A stretch of DNA of 64,000 nucleotides, taken from the NCBI GenBank assembly GCA_963715825.1, contig CAVQSI010000020.1, forward strand, positions 218,782 to 282,781, in the 5' to 3' direction. Positions 48,455-57,075 of this stretch are shown piece by piece. The notes under the pieces were generated by a model. It saw nothing but the letters and a program-made list of their open reading frames with translations. It did no database searches and had not been told where the DNA came from. Within the stretch, counting starts at the first letter, position 1. Each line of letters begins with the position of its first letter. Source of the DNA: Sva-07 sp963715825 (GTDB lineage Bacteria; Actinomycetota; Acidimicrobiia; Acidimicrobiales; Ilumatobacteraceae). A program made the translations under genes and the position numbers.

Positions 48455-49132
48455 ATGACCAAGCGGGCCTACCTCAAGACCGACGACCGACGCCGTCAGC
48501 TCCTCGACGCCGCGGCGCGGCTCTTCGTCCGCGACGGGTATGCAGGGCTGACGATGGTGGCGGTCGCCGCCGAGGCCGGGGTGAGTCGGCGCCTCGTGTA
48601 CGACCACTTCGCCGATCTCGCGTCGTTGTACGCGGCGTTCTTCGACGACGTGGCGGCGCGCTACCTCGCGTCAATCAACGAGGCGGTCGACGCCGCCGGT
48701 GACACCGCCTCCGCCTTCCCCGCCGCGTTCACCCAGCTGTTGGCGATGCCGGCCGACGATCAGCGAGCGATTCGCGTCCTCGTCGCCGATCCAGGTCTCC
48801 CCGATCTCGACCCCGTGCGCGAGCGCTTCCGCCGACATGTCGAGGAGCAGTGGTTGGGCCGCATCCCTGCGATCGAGGGCGACCACGCCCGTGCGGTGCT
48901 GTGGACGTTGGTCGCCGGCCTGTTCGGTCTGGCCGACCTCGTGTCGCGCGGCGAGGTCTCGAAGGACGCTGCACTGACGATCGCGACGAACCTCGTGACC
49001 GCACTGCCCGCGTCGATGCGTGACAGCCACCTCGATACCAGCCCACTGAAAGAGGAACACCGATGGCAACCTGGCCCACCCATGAACAACTCGAGACATT
49101 CCTGGCCGGTCCTGCCGATCAGCCGGTCGTGA
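48455..49132 (+). CDS. TetR-family transcriptional regulator
   Basis: 225 residues as read. N-terminal HTH: TMVAVAAEAGVSRRLVYDHF (residues ~30-50). The ligand domain runs to about residue 200. The last ~23 residues (from HRWQPGPP) overlap the next gene by 70 bases and do not look conserved, so a slightly earlier end, or an indel, is possible. An 8+8 palindrome overlaps the start. Likely controls itself and the two downstream genes, and perhaps the divergent membrane-protein/sulfatase genes. Confidence 0.85.
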   Translation: MTKRAYLKTDDRRRQLLDAAARLFVRDGYAGLTMVAVAAEAGVSRRLVYDHFADLASLYAAFFDDVAARYLASINEAVDAAGDTASAFPAAFTQLLAMPADDQRAIRVLVADPGLPDLDPVRERFRRHVEEQWLGRIPAIEGDHARAVLWTLVAGLFGLADLVSRGEVSKDAALTIATNLVTALPASMRDSHLDTSPLKEEHRWQPGPPMNNSRHSWPVLPISRS

Positions 49133-49458
49133 TGTTGAACATGCTCACCTTCAAGCAGGAGGCCGACGCATCGCACGCCGGCCTGAGCGGGCAGGAGGCG
49201 GTGATGCAGTACTCGCGCGCGATGCGGACGTTCGTCGAATCGCACGGCGGCACGTTCGTACTCGGCGCCAACATCGACTCACAGCTCATCGGCGACGGAG
49301 GCGAGCACTTCCAGTTCGTCGGCATCATGCGCTACCCGTCGCGCCAGGCGTACCTCGCACTGGCCGGCGATCCGGAGATCGCGAACACGATCGGCAAGCA
49401 TCGCGAGGCCGGTCTCGAGAGCCAGTGGCTCTTCGCCATGACGGAGGTGGCCGAATGA
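49063..49458 (+). CDS. DUF1330-like small protein
   Basis: 131 residues, AGAGGA about eight bases before the ATG. Ferredoxin-like dimeric alpha/beta-barrel pattern: QPVVMLNMLTFKQEAD, then a helix with AVMQYSRAMRTFVESHGGTF, and FQFVGIMRYPSRQAYLALAG. This matches DUF1330/EthD-type proteins by layout. Role unknown. Coupled to the next gene by a 4-base overlap. Confidence 0.7.
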   Translation: MATWPTHEQLETFLAGPADQPVVMLNMLTFKQEADASHAGLSGQEAVMQYSRAMRTFVESHGGTFVLGANIDSQLIGDGGEHFQFVGIMRYPSRQAYLALAGDPEIANTIGKHREAGLESQWLFAMTEVAE

Positions 49459-49943
49459 CCCACGTGCACGACATTCCCACCGCCTACACGCCTCCCGGCG
49501 GGTACGGCGCCGAGATGCCACCGCCGATCCTCGCCGAGTGCGACGACCCACTCGTCGACGGCGCGCCGGACCTCCGGGGAGTCTGGAAGGTGGTCAGCGG
49601 CGAGTCGAACGGCGAGCCACTCGCCCCCGACAACCCGATCTGGGGTCACGTGGAGCGCATCGAACAGGCCGCTGATCGCGTCGTGGTCACCTCGGCCGGA
49701 GTCGTCCACGACATGGTGGCCGACGGCACCCTCGAGTCCGGGGTGAACGACGTGATGGCCGCCGACTTGACCACGCCGATCCGGGTTGCGGCGAGCTTCG
49801 AGGACGGCGTGCTGGTGCTGCGGCCCGACGGCATGCCCGGCGTCGAGGTCCACCGTCGGCGCGACGGCGAGCAACTCGTCTGGACATACCACACGTTTTT
49901 CACCGTCCGCATGGAACGGCTCGACGGCGCGACGTCCGCCTGA
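49455..49943 (+). CDS. Lipocalin-like hypothetical protein
   Basis: 162 residues from the ATG that overlaps the previous stop (ATGA). After a Pro-rich start (PTAYTPPGGYGAEMPPP) it reads APDLRGVWKVVSGESNG, GHVERIEQAADRVVVTSAGVV and LVWTYHTFFTVRMERLD, an alternating-strand pattern like lipocalin-type domains. I infer a small-molecule-binding barrel; no catalytic motif. Third gene of the TetR unit, ahead of the convergent tRNA-Pro. Confidence 0.65.
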   Translation: MTHVHDIPTAYTPPGGYGAEMPPPILAECDDPLVDGAPDLRGVWKVVSGESNGEPLAPDNPIWGHVERIEQAADRVVVTSAGVVHDMVADGTLESGVNDVMAADLTTPIRVAASFEDGVLVLRPDGMPGVEVHRRRDGEQLVWTYHTFFTVRMERLDGATSA

Positions 49944-50125
49944 CCAGCCTGCTCGACCCCGCTGCGGGTCGCCGTGATCTCGCGTCGGTGCCCCGACTCG
50001 GTCGTCGTCGGTGGGCGAGGAGCAGATCGTCCTGACAACGTCCACTGCTCTACGTGTCCGAGCGGCCTCCACCCCCGACAGAGACAGCGAAGCGTTCGGA
50101 CCGTTCTCCTGGATACCGGTCGACG

Positions 50126-50203
50126 TGGTCGGGATGGGGAGATTCGAACTCCCGGCCTCCTGCTCCCAAAGCAGGCGCGCTAACCAAGCTGCGCTACATC
50201 CCG
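50126..50203 (-). tRNA. tRNA-Pro (TGG anticodon)
   Basis: Acceptor arms CGGGATG and CATCCCG pair fully, discriminator A, CCA encoded. Anticodon loop TTTGGGA on a 5-bp CCTGC/GCAGG stem gives anticodon TGG (codon CCA). T-arm GGGAGTTCGAATCTCCC is canonical. Confidence 0.95.
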
Positions 50204-50236
50204 GATACCGAGCTGATGCTACTGACGGATTTCAGA

Positions 50237-50728
50237 TCAGAGCGCAATCGCGGTGCCGGTCGCCTCCTCGGGGGGCGGCGCCCAGGTTCGGGCGCCGACG
50301 ACCAGGTCGGCGGCGTCGAGTGCCTGGCGAAGCTGGCCGACGTGCAGCTGGTGGCGTCGATCGCGCGAGTCGAGATTCGTGATGACGGCAACGATGTCGA
50401 GGTAGGCGGCGAGATACACCGGGGAGTGCCCAGCGGCAGGTCCGGCGAGCGCATGGGCCAGCTCGTGCGCCGCCGTTGCGATGGTGGTCTGCGCCGCGGC
50501 GAGCCGGATCACCGTGCTCGTACCGCCGTCGCCGCGAGCGCTCGACGCGGCAGCATCCCGTCGGGCTCGAACGACGCGCACCTGCGGCCCGGGCCACCAT
50601 GCGGTTTCGACGACGGCGGCCATCACGGCCGACACTTCGTCGAACGGCCGAACCACCTCCAGGTCGGTGCCGTCGAACGCCGCCGACTCGGCGGCGTAGA
50701 CCTCGGCGCGCCCGCAGTCGCGCCTCAC
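50237..50728 (-). CDS. Putative zinc-metallopeptidase-like protein (HELAH motif)
   Basis: 163 residues. ATAAHELAHALAG contains HExxH (His-Glu-Leu-Ala-His), the zincin motif; a possible third ligand lies later in HSPVYLAAYLDIV. The N-terminus (RRDCGRAEVYAAESAAFDG) is cysteine-poor and not secreted. It overlaps the DUF2786 gene stop by 4 bases, so the two form one unit. Role unknown; could be inactive. Confidence 0.7.
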   Translation of the reverse strand: MRRDCGRAEVYAAESAAFDGTDLEVVRPFDEVSAVMAAVVETAWWPGPQVRVVRARRDAAASSARGDGGTSTVIRLAAAQTTIATAAHELAHALAGPAAGHSPVYLAAYLDIVAVITNLDSRDRRHQLHVGQLRQALDAADLVVGARTWAPPPEEATGTAIAL

Positions 50729-51501
50729 CCGGGACCCAACGATCGTCGGCCTTGGACTCGTTGCCGGCCCAGGTCCGCCCGCTCGGCGGCCGCGCTACCG
50801 GCGCTCCAGCCGCCGAGTTCGGCGCCGGCAGAACTGCGCGCCGTTCGCACACGGCCGAACCGGGCGCTGACGAACTCGTCGACCTGCCGGGTCCGCTCGA
50901 GCCGCGCCAACGGCCTGCCGGAACCGTCGACGGTCACGGGCGTGGCCGCCGAGGCCTGTGCGTTGGCGCGCACCTCGTCGAACGACTTGGCGACGCGGTC
51001 GGCGTACCCGAAGAGAAACGACCGCCGGTGCCGCTGCGTGGCGGACGGGGTCGATCGACGCTCGGACGCCATCTGGGCGGCCGCTTGGGCGTGCAACGAG
51101 GTGTACATCACCTCGACGAGTTCGAGGTCCGAGGTGTGACCGGCGACGTAGGCAACGGTACCGGTCGGCGTCGAGGCGAACACGACCCGCGAGTCGTGGG
51201 CCTCGGCAACCGCCATCAGCAGCGCGAGACGCGCACGAACGTAGGCGCCACGACCGAGGGCCATCTCGCGAACAGCGAGTTCGTCCCCCCTCGATTCGGC
51301 GAGCGAGTCGGGGTCGATCCGGTGCCGCGCAATCAACTCGGCTGCCTTCCGCGAGAACGCGTCGGCCTCGTGCACGTTGGACGTCGCCGCGGCCTTGTCC
51401 ATCAGTTTGCGCACTCGCCAAACAAGCGACTCGTCGACCGCGGCCGTGATAGTTTCATCACCGGTCAGCGGTTGCGACACATGATCGTTTGACTTCGGCA
51501 T
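50725..51501 (-). CDS. DUF2786 family protein
   Basis: 258 residues from the ATG at 51501. The DUF2786 N-terminal region is visible as VRKLMDKAAATSNVHEADAF followed by RKAAELIARHRIDPDSLAE. A basic central segment (QRHRRSFLFGYADRVAKSF) and a Gly/Ser-rich C-terminus follow. Function unknown; such proteins are common in actinobacteria and phages. Only 20 bp separate its start from the divergent TetR gene. Confidence 0.8.
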   Translation of the reverse strand: MPKSNDHVSQPLTGDETITAAVDESLVWRVRKLMDKAAATSNVHEADAFSRKAAELIARHRIDPDSLAESRGDELAVREMALGRGAYVRARLALLMAVAEAHDSRVVFASTPTGTVAYVAGHTSDLELVEVMYTSLHAQAAAQMASERRSTPSATQRHRRSFLFGYADRVAKSFDEVRANAQASAATPVTVDGSGRPLARLERTRQVDEFVSARFGRVRTARSSAGAELGGWSAGSAAAERADLGRQRVQGRRSLGPG

Positions 51502-51521
51502 CCAGTGGTGAGCGTAGGGGT

Positions 51522-52142
51522 ATGACAACAGGACCAGATCTGACAGCGGCACTCGAGGTCGAACACGTCGACGGGCGCACGCTTCGGCGAACCCGCAATC
51601 GCACTGCGGTGATTGCGGCACTGCTCGCAATCATTCGTGAGGGCAACCTCCGGCCCGGAGCCTCCGAGATCGCCGATCGAGCCGGCGTGTCACATCGGTC
51701 GATCTTCCGCTACTTCGAGGACCTCGACGATCTCGTCCTCACGGCCATCGATCACGCCTTCGACGAAGCGGGACCGTTGGCGGAGATCCCCGACATCGGC
51801 TCCGGTTCGCTCGACGAGCGAATCGCCACCCTGGTCGACGCCCGCATCGAATTGTTCGAGTCCGTCGACGGCACGATGCAACTCGCCCGGATGCGTGCAC
51901 CGTCGATTCCGTCGATCGACGAGGGCATCGCCGAGATCGCCGTCGTGTTCCGAGCGCAGATCGCCGAGCACTTCGCGACGGAGCTCGCGGCGGTCGACGA
52001 AGCCGACCGGGACCTCCTGGTCGACGCGGTGCTCGTGCTGACGAGCTACGACTCGTTCACGATTCACCGTCGGCTCCTCCACAGCGACACCGACCGCATT
52101 CGCGCAGCCTGGCTGTGCGCGCTCGGCGCACTGTTCCGCTGA
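51522..52142 (+). CDS. TetR-family transcriptional regulator
   Basis: 206 residues from the ATG at 51522 (TAGGGG directly upstream; a TTG at 51489 would add 11 residues). HTH: ASEIADRAGVSHRSIFRYFE (near residues 46-65). The ligand domain has an acidic central stretch. Divergent from the DUF2786-metallopeptidase unit, its likely target. Its stop codon overlaps the promoter of tRNA-Gly. Confidence 0.87.
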   Translation: MTTGPDLTAALEVEHVDGRTLRRTRNRTAVIAALLAIIREGNLRPGASEIADRAGVSHRSIFRYFEDLDDLVLTAIDHAFDEAGPLAEIPDIGSGSLDERIATLVDARIELFESVDGTMQLARMRAPSIPSIDEGIAEIAVVFRAQIAEHFATELAAVDEADRDLLVDAVLVLTSYDSFTIHRRLLHSDTDRIRAAWLCALGALFR

Positions 52143-52168
52143 CGCGAACGGGCCGACGCCGCTAGGGT
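52139..52168 (+). promoter_or_regulatory. Promoter of tRNA-Gly
   Basis: CTGACG (-35) and TAGGGT (-10, 52163-52168) are 18 bases apart, and the tRNA begins 10 bases later. The -35 box spans the TetR stop codon. Confidence 0.5.
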
Positions 52169-52178
52169 GTCGGCTCTT

Positions 52179-52253
<75 letters not shown>

Positions 52254-52371
52254 CGCGAAACCCCTGGTCAGGAGTGAATTCCAGGCCGGGACTCGTGTAA
52301 CGCCGGGCCCCGGAAACGGCCGTCGTGCCTACACGTGCCTACAAGTTGGCATCGAGCACGAGGAGGCCGTC

Positions 52372-53459
52372 ATGGCCCGAGCCCGTTCCTTCGGCAGCAT
52401 CCGCAAGCTGCCCAGCGGCCGGTACCAAGCGCGCTAGTGGCGCCTCGGCAAGCAAGTCGCTGCCGACACGAGTTCGCCAGCAAGACCGACGCGAGACGCT
52501 GGCTCGCCACCGTCGAGGCCGACATGATCCGAGGCGTCTGGGTCGACCCCGACGCCGGTCGCATCCCGTTCGGCAAGTACGCGACGCGGTGGGTTGCCGA
52601 ACGGCCGGTCCGTCCGCGGACGCGCGAGATCTACGAGGGCCAGCTCCGACACATCGTTCTGGTGTTCGCCAACGTGCACCTCTGCGACGTCCACCCCGTC
52701 GACGTGCGGACGTGGCACGGCCGGCTCGCAGCGAGCGGCCTGCACCACAACACGGTCGCGAAGATCTATCGGCTGTTCCGTTCGATCATGACCACCGCCG
52801 TCGACGACGGGTTGATCGCCCGCAATCCGGTCCGTATCAAGGGCGCCTCCGCCGAGCGGATGATCGATCGCCGCTCCTCCGGTGGGACGACGTGCGCGGC
52901 GCTCGCCGGCGCAATCCATCCGAGGTTCGAGTGCCTGGTGTGGACGGCGGCAGCGAGCGGGCTGCGGTTCGGCGAGCTCGCCGGCCTGACGATCGAGCAC
53001 GTCGACCTCGAACGCCGGGAGTTGCGAGTGATTCAAGCCCTGCACGACATCAAGGGTCAGGGCCCGATCCTCGGCCCACCGAAGACCGAGAGCGCCGTGC
53101 GAACCGTCCCGGTCGCCCAGTCGATCGCCGAGCGGCTGGCGGCTCTCATCGAGGAGTACGTCGAGGACGGCGAGCCAGGCGCGCTCGTCTTCACATCGCT
53201 CCGAGGCGGCCCGCTCCTCAACACCTACTTCGCTCCGCAGTGGTCGAGGGCATGAGATGCGGTCGGTCTGCGCCACGCCCGCTTCTACGACCTCCGCCAC
53301 CTCGCCGGGACGGAGGCGGCTACGGCTGGGGCATCACTGCGGGAGGTGATGACGATCATGGGGCACGCGTCGAGTGCCGCGAGCCTGCGCTACCTCAAAG
53401 CATCAGACCACCGTGGCCGAGAGATCGTCGAAGCGGTCGGTCGCCGAATCGAGAGCTGA
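52372..53459 (+). pseudogene. Tyrosine recombinase/integrase, inactivated
   Basis: AGGAGG precedes the ATG by six bases. It reads MARARSFGSIRKLPSGRYQ, then hits an in-frame TAG at 52435 where Tyr is expected, loses one base near 52475, and continues FASKTDARRWLATVEADM with a core-binding domain and catalytic Arg (SGLRFGELAGLT). A TGA at 53253 interrupts again, in frame; beyond it the catalytic end is intact (RFYDLRHLAGT, MGHASSAASLRYLK with the nucleophilic Tyr). Full length would be ~362 residues. Two stops plus one shift make it non-functional unless some are read errors. Its place behind tRNA-Gly marks a genomic island. Confidence 0.85.
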
Positions 53460-53460
53460 C

Positions 53461-53988
53461 TCATCGCGGGGACGAACGACGCGCGAGTTCGAGTCGCCGC
53501 TCGAACTCCTCCTCGTGGCGACGGCGTGCTCGTTCCCGACTCGGCTCATGCAGTCCCCTCGTCCGCCGATCGTCGACGTCGCGTTCCCACTCAGCGAGTT
53601 GCTCGACCAGCCAATTGATGCCGTGCGGATCGTGCGTGCGCATCCTGCCGAGTGCTCGTTCGTACTTCTGGGCAAGAATCCACCGGCTCAGCACCAGATC
53701 GTCGTATCGCTCTTCGACACGGAACAACTCGGCGCGCAAGACGCTGATCGTCGCGTCGCAGTCGGAGTGGTCAGCGACGCGCTCCGGAGCGACTGCGGTC
53801 GGCGGCGTCGGAATCGCTGCGACTGCTCGGGCGTCGATCGGCATCGGCTCATCGTCGTCACAGACGCCGGCACCGCTGGATCGCGGAGTCGTTCGCTGCG
53901 ATGCCGCTTCTCGCTCGGCGCGCTGCGCAGCGCGAGTCGCCCGCATCCTCTCGGCGTCGGATGCCTACTTCCGCGGCCGCCCAGGCAT
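53461..53988 (-). CDS. Helical island protein; GRPRK start followed by in-frame TAG
   Basis: From the ATG at 53946 the protein is 161 residues: RATRAAQRAEREAASQ, then a long helical stretch (RAELFRVEERYDDLVLSRW, RRTRGLHEPSRERARRRHEE). Upstream in the same frame lies MPGRPRK, then TAG (53967-53965), then ASDAER; such proteins commonly start GRPRKY...AER, so the TAG replaces Tyr. Start therefore uncertain: 53988 with a lesion, or 53946. No family recognised. Convergent with the integrase. Confidence 0.6.
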
Positions 53989-54051
53989 CCGCTTCTGTTC
54001 TCCCATCTGAGGCTCCTCTCTCTCGGAGACCTCTCACACTCGAGTTCCCAC

Positions 54052-54109
54052 TTCCCGGAAACCCTCCCAAGTGCCGTTCCCGAGTTCCCGGAAACCCTCC
54101 CGAGTACCG
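54052..54109. repeat. Imperfect 25-bp direct repeat
   Basis: TTCCCGGAAACCCTCCC(A/G)AGT(G/A)CCG occurs at 54052-54076 and 54085-54109 with two differences, in the region upstream of the RHH/PIN pair. Meaning unknown; could be a binding site. Confidence 0.7.
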
Positions 54110-54210
54110 CCTGCGAGCATGTCCAAGACGGTCGGGGGGGTCGCGATTATCGAGCACTGCACTAGGGCTTCGCAGTAGCACGCGAGCGTCTCGTCGTTGA
54201 TGGTGAATAC

Positions 54211-54229
54211 GTGCGGCGATATGCCGCAC
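54211..54229. promoter_or_regulatory. Operator-like inverted repeat before the RHH/PIN module
   Basis: GTGCGGC and GCCGCAC flank GATAT, nine bases before the antitoxin ATG. Such repeats are the usual binding sites of ribbon-helix-helix antitoxins. Confidence 0.6.
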
Positions 54230-54237
54230 GGCGGAGT

Positions 54238-54483
54238 ATGACGAAGTATGATCGAGTTGTGACCGTCGAACGACTCACCGTGTCGCTGGAATCAGAACTT
54301 GCGATCGCCGTCCGCGAGGCGGCAGACGCTGACGAGCAGAACGTCTCCGCGTGGCTTGCCGACGCTGCTCGCCGCCAACTCGCTCGCCGCGGGCTTCGTG
54401 ACATCGTTGCGGCCTGGGAACACGAGCACGGCGCCTTCAGCGATGACGAACTCGCTGCCGCTCGTGCACTCGTAGACGGATGA
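54238..54483 (+). CDS. Ribbon-helix-helix antitoxin (VapB-like)
   Basis: 81 residues from the ATG at 54238 (a GTG at 54259 is also possible). RHH-type opening VERLTVSLESELAIAVREAA followed by helix NVSAWLADAARRQLARRG, then an acidic C-terminal toxin-neutralising part (HEHGAFSDDELAAARAL). It overlaps the PIN gene by 4 bases. Expected to bind the inverted repeat at 54211 and repress its own operon. Confidence 0.8.
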   Translation: MTKYDRVVTVERLTVSLESELAIAVREAADADEQNVSAWLADAARRQLARRGLRDIVAAWEHEHGAFSDDELAAARALVDG

Positions 54484-54875
54484 CCACACTCGTTCTCGAC
54501 GCTGGTGCGCTGATCGCCCTGGATCGCAATGACCGTTCGGTCTGGGCGATGCTGCGCAACGCAGCCGACGACGCCGCTGAGGTGTCGGTACCTGCAGGCG
54601 TGATTGCGCAAGCGTGGCGTGACGGGAGCCGCCAAGCGCTGCTCGCGCGGGCGCTTGCGCACTGCGACGAGGTACCGCTCGACGGACCGCTCGCACGGGC
54701 CACGGGGCTGCTGTGCGGACAGGCTGGCACCGCTGACATCATCGACGCGTCCGTGGCGGTGGTCGCAGCCGCCCAGGCAAGGCACAGCGCAGTCGCCCTC
54801 GTCACGTCCGACCCAAACGATCTCAGACACCTCCTGCAAACGCTCGGCACATCGGTTCGACTCGTCACCGTCTGA
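54480..54875 (+). CDS. PIN-domain toxin (VapC-like)
   Basis: 131 residues. PIN acidic residues: Asp7 in LVLDAGALIALDRND, a central acidic position, and the late pair in ADIIDASVAV and VTSDPNDL. PIN ribonucleases of TA modules cut tRNA or rRNA. The pair is complete and has no visible lesion, so it may stabilise the island. Confidence 0.83.
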   Translation: MTTLVLDAGALIALDRNDRSVWAMLRNAADDAAEVSVPAGVIAQAWRDGSRQALLARALAHCDEVPLDGPLARATGLLCGQAGTADIIDASVAVVAAAQARHSAVALVTSDPNDLRHLLQTLGTSVRLVTV

Positions 54876-55217
54876 CACCGAGCGAGAAATCGAACTGGGA
54901 TCGTCTGGCGTCACGATGGGGCGGCGATGCAGCGGAGTTCGCAGTACTCGACCGAATTGCGGCATGCACGCTGTGTCGCGCTTGGGCCGCATCGGCGGTC
55001 GGGTCCTCCCGGCGGCCCGAGACACGTACTGCCCTGAGGGGGACACCTGCGCGTGGCTGAAGGGTGGTCCAACCACGGTCGCTCGGTGCCGTTCGCAGCA
55101 CTGTCGCGGTGGACTGAGAATCCCAGTCGTTGTTCTTCGTCCAGGCGTTGCCGACAGGGTGGCGTTGGTCCGATCTCCCTGTGCTCCGACAGCGCGACCG
55201 GTCGGAGCCTCGGCTTC
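54876..55217. other. Degenerate region, no supported gene
   Basis: Frames on both strands are Pro/Arg-rich and lack starts or motifs. An 8-bp hairpin CCTCGGCT/AGCCGAGG spans 55208-55234, at the end of the following minus-strand fragment. Confidence 0.5.
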
Positions 55218-55450
55218 TCAGTCTCGAGCCGAGGTCTGGACAATCAGTGCTGACGCTTCGCGATAGTGAGCCGACTCCGAATAGTCGGCGAGGAGTTCGC
55301 GTACTCGTTCCGCGTGGGCGTGGGCGTGGGCGTCTGCGGTGCGGCCTTGCGAGGCCTCGAGTTTGGCCAACTCCAACTCGAGGGACGGCGTCATCGCGGG
55401 GTACTCACAGATCTCGATCAGCCCGGTGAGCCGTTCCCGGCCTTTATGGG
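55218..55450 (-). pseudogene. C-terminal gene fragment cut off by the insertion sequence
   Basis: The frame runs from the IS boundary to a TGA at 55220: RERLTGLIEICEYPAMTP, then LELELAKLEASQGRTADA, a His/Ala repeat HAHAHAERVRELL, and ADYSESAHYREASAL. Composition is clearly coding. The 5-prime part is missing; nothing matching is visible on the far side of the IS, so the flank was rearranged. Parent family unknown. Confidence 0.6.
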
Positions 55451-56861
55451 ACTCTTCTGCCCGATCTGTGGGTGAGTTGATGGCCTATCCGCGGGTGCAC
55501 CCCGCCTGATTCCTAGGTTTCGCGCTGTCGAAGGCTCGAAACCAGCAGGAAGGCAGACGGGGTGCTGAACACCAAGGTATGGGAGAAGGCGTGCGGGTTG
55601 ACGCGCACGGTTGTGGAAGGGGTCCGGGTCGACGACCCGGATGGATCGATCGTCGTGTCGGTCCGACCGAACGCGAAGGCTCGCGGCCGGTGTGGGCGCT
55701 GCCAGCGACGGGCGCCTGGCTATGACCAGGGTGATGGGCGGCGACGTTGGCGAGCGTTGGACGCCGGCACGACGAAGGTGTTCATCGAGGCCGACGCACC
55801 ACGGGTCCGCTGTCGCACGCATGGTCCGACGGTCGTGGCGGTGCCGTGGGCGCGTCACGGCGTCGGTCACACCCGTGACTTTGACGCGATGGCGGCATGG
55901 CTTGCCGTGCGCACCTCGAAGTCGGCGACGTGTCAGCTGCTACGGGTCGCGTGGCGAACGGTCGGAGCGATCGTCACCCGGATCAACAACGACGTCGAGG
56001 AGCGGGTTGATCGTCTCGACGGGCTGCGCCGGATCGGGATCGATGAGATCTCCTACAAGCGCGGCCACCGCTACCTGATCGTGGTGGTCGATCACGACAC
56101 CGGGCATCTGGTGTGGGCCGGCCCGGGTCGCAGCGACGCTGCGCTCGAGGTGTTCTTCGACGAGCTCGGCGATGAACGTGCCGCCCTGTTGACCCACGTG
56201 TCAGCGGACATGGCCGACTGGATCGCCCGCGTCGTCGCCAAGCGTGCCCCGAACGCGGTGCGTTGCGCGGATCCGTTCCACGTTGTCGCGTGGGGCATCG
56301 AAGCCCTCGACGTCGAACGCCGCCGGGCCTGGAACCAGGCGTCCGGTCGACGCAACCCGACCACCAGCCCCTACCGGCGAGGCCGGGCGATGGGCACCTC
56401 GCTCGGGATCGCCCGCGCCCGCTACGCGCTCTGGAAGAACCCTGAGGACCTCACCGACAACCAACGCGTCCAGCTCGACTGGATCGCCAAAACCGATCCC
56501 CGGCTTCACCGTGCCTACCTGCTCAAAGAAGGCCTGCGCTACGTGTTCGCCGTCAAAGGCGACGCCGGCAAACACGCCCTCGATCGATGGCTGTCCTGGG
56601 CACGCCGATCACGCATGCAGTCCTACGTCGAACTCGCCCGCAAGATCACCAAACACCGAGCAGCAATCGATCACGCCCTCGACTCGGGCGTCTCCAACGG
56701 ACTCATCGAGTCCACCAATACCAAGATCCGGCTCCTCACCCGAATCGCCTTCGGCTTCCACGGACCCGAACCCCTCATCGCCCTCGCCCTCCTCGCACTC
56801 GGCAGCCACCCACCCGTCCTCCCGGGCCGAACCTGACCCACGGATCCAGCAGAAGAGTCGC
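55448..56861 (+). mobile_element. ISL3-family insertion sequence
   Basis: About 1.41 kb, bounded by inverted repeats of ~26 bp (55448-55473 and 56836-56861) that share GACTCTTCTGC and GTGGGT with four to five mismatches. It contains one intact transposase. The 8 bases outside each end do not match, so no target duplication is left, consistent with rearrangement after insertion. Confidence 0.88.
55562..56836 (+). CDS. ISL3-family transposase
   Basis: 424 residues from a GTG. N-terminal zinc finger with CxxC pairs (RCGRCQRR; CRTHG), helix-turn-helix region (SKSATCQLLRVAWRTVGAIV), then the DDE catalytic core: Asp in IGIDEISYKRGHRYLIVV, Asp in VSADMADWIARV, and the Glu in GVSNGLIESTNTKIRLL. Complete and undamaged, so the element may still be mobile. 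The gene is within the two inverted repeats. Confidence 0.93.
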   Translation: MLNTKVWEKACGLTRTVVEGVRVDDPDGSIVVSVRPNAKARGRCGRCQRRAPGYDQGDGRRRWRALDAGTTKVFIEADAPRVRCRTHGPTVVAVPWARHGVGHTRDFDAMAAWLAVRTSKSATCQLLRVAWRTVGAIVTRINNDVEERVDRLDGLRRIGIDEISYKRGHRYLIVVVDHDTGHLVWAGPGRSDAALEVFFDELGDERAALLTHVSADMADWIARVVAKRAPNAVRCADPFHVVAWGIEALDVERRRAWNQASGRRNPTTSPYRRGRAMGTSLGIARARYALWKNPEDLTDNQRVQLDWIAKTDPRLHRAYLLKEGLRYVFAVKGDAGKHALDRWLSWARRSRMQSYVELARKITKHRAAIDHALDSGVSNGLIESTNTKIRLLTRIAFGFHGPEPLIALALLALGSHPPVLPGRT

Positions 56862-57075
56862 ATATGTGTAGGAGAGGCAGAGGAAGGCGGCTGTTCGCAA
56901 AAGGCGCCAGTCACGATGGACGTGCGCGAGGGCCAGGGTCGGCACGGACAGACACGTGGGGAAGCTCGGCCGGCAACGTCTGCCATTCACGGCTGCATCG
57001 CGAAGATGCCGGACGTCGCCGAGGAGCCGAACATCGCAGTTGCGCGATGATCGCATTCTTGCGATACTGAGTCTC

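Noticed and set aside
52372..53459. Integrase TGA considered as a second selenocysteine codon
   Set aside because: Tyrosine recombinases do not use Sec, and the same gene also carries an in-frame TAG and a lost base, so decay or error is simpler.
54052..54109. Direct repeats considered as a CRISPR array
   Set aside because: Only two imperfect copies with an 8-base gap, and no cas genes nearby.
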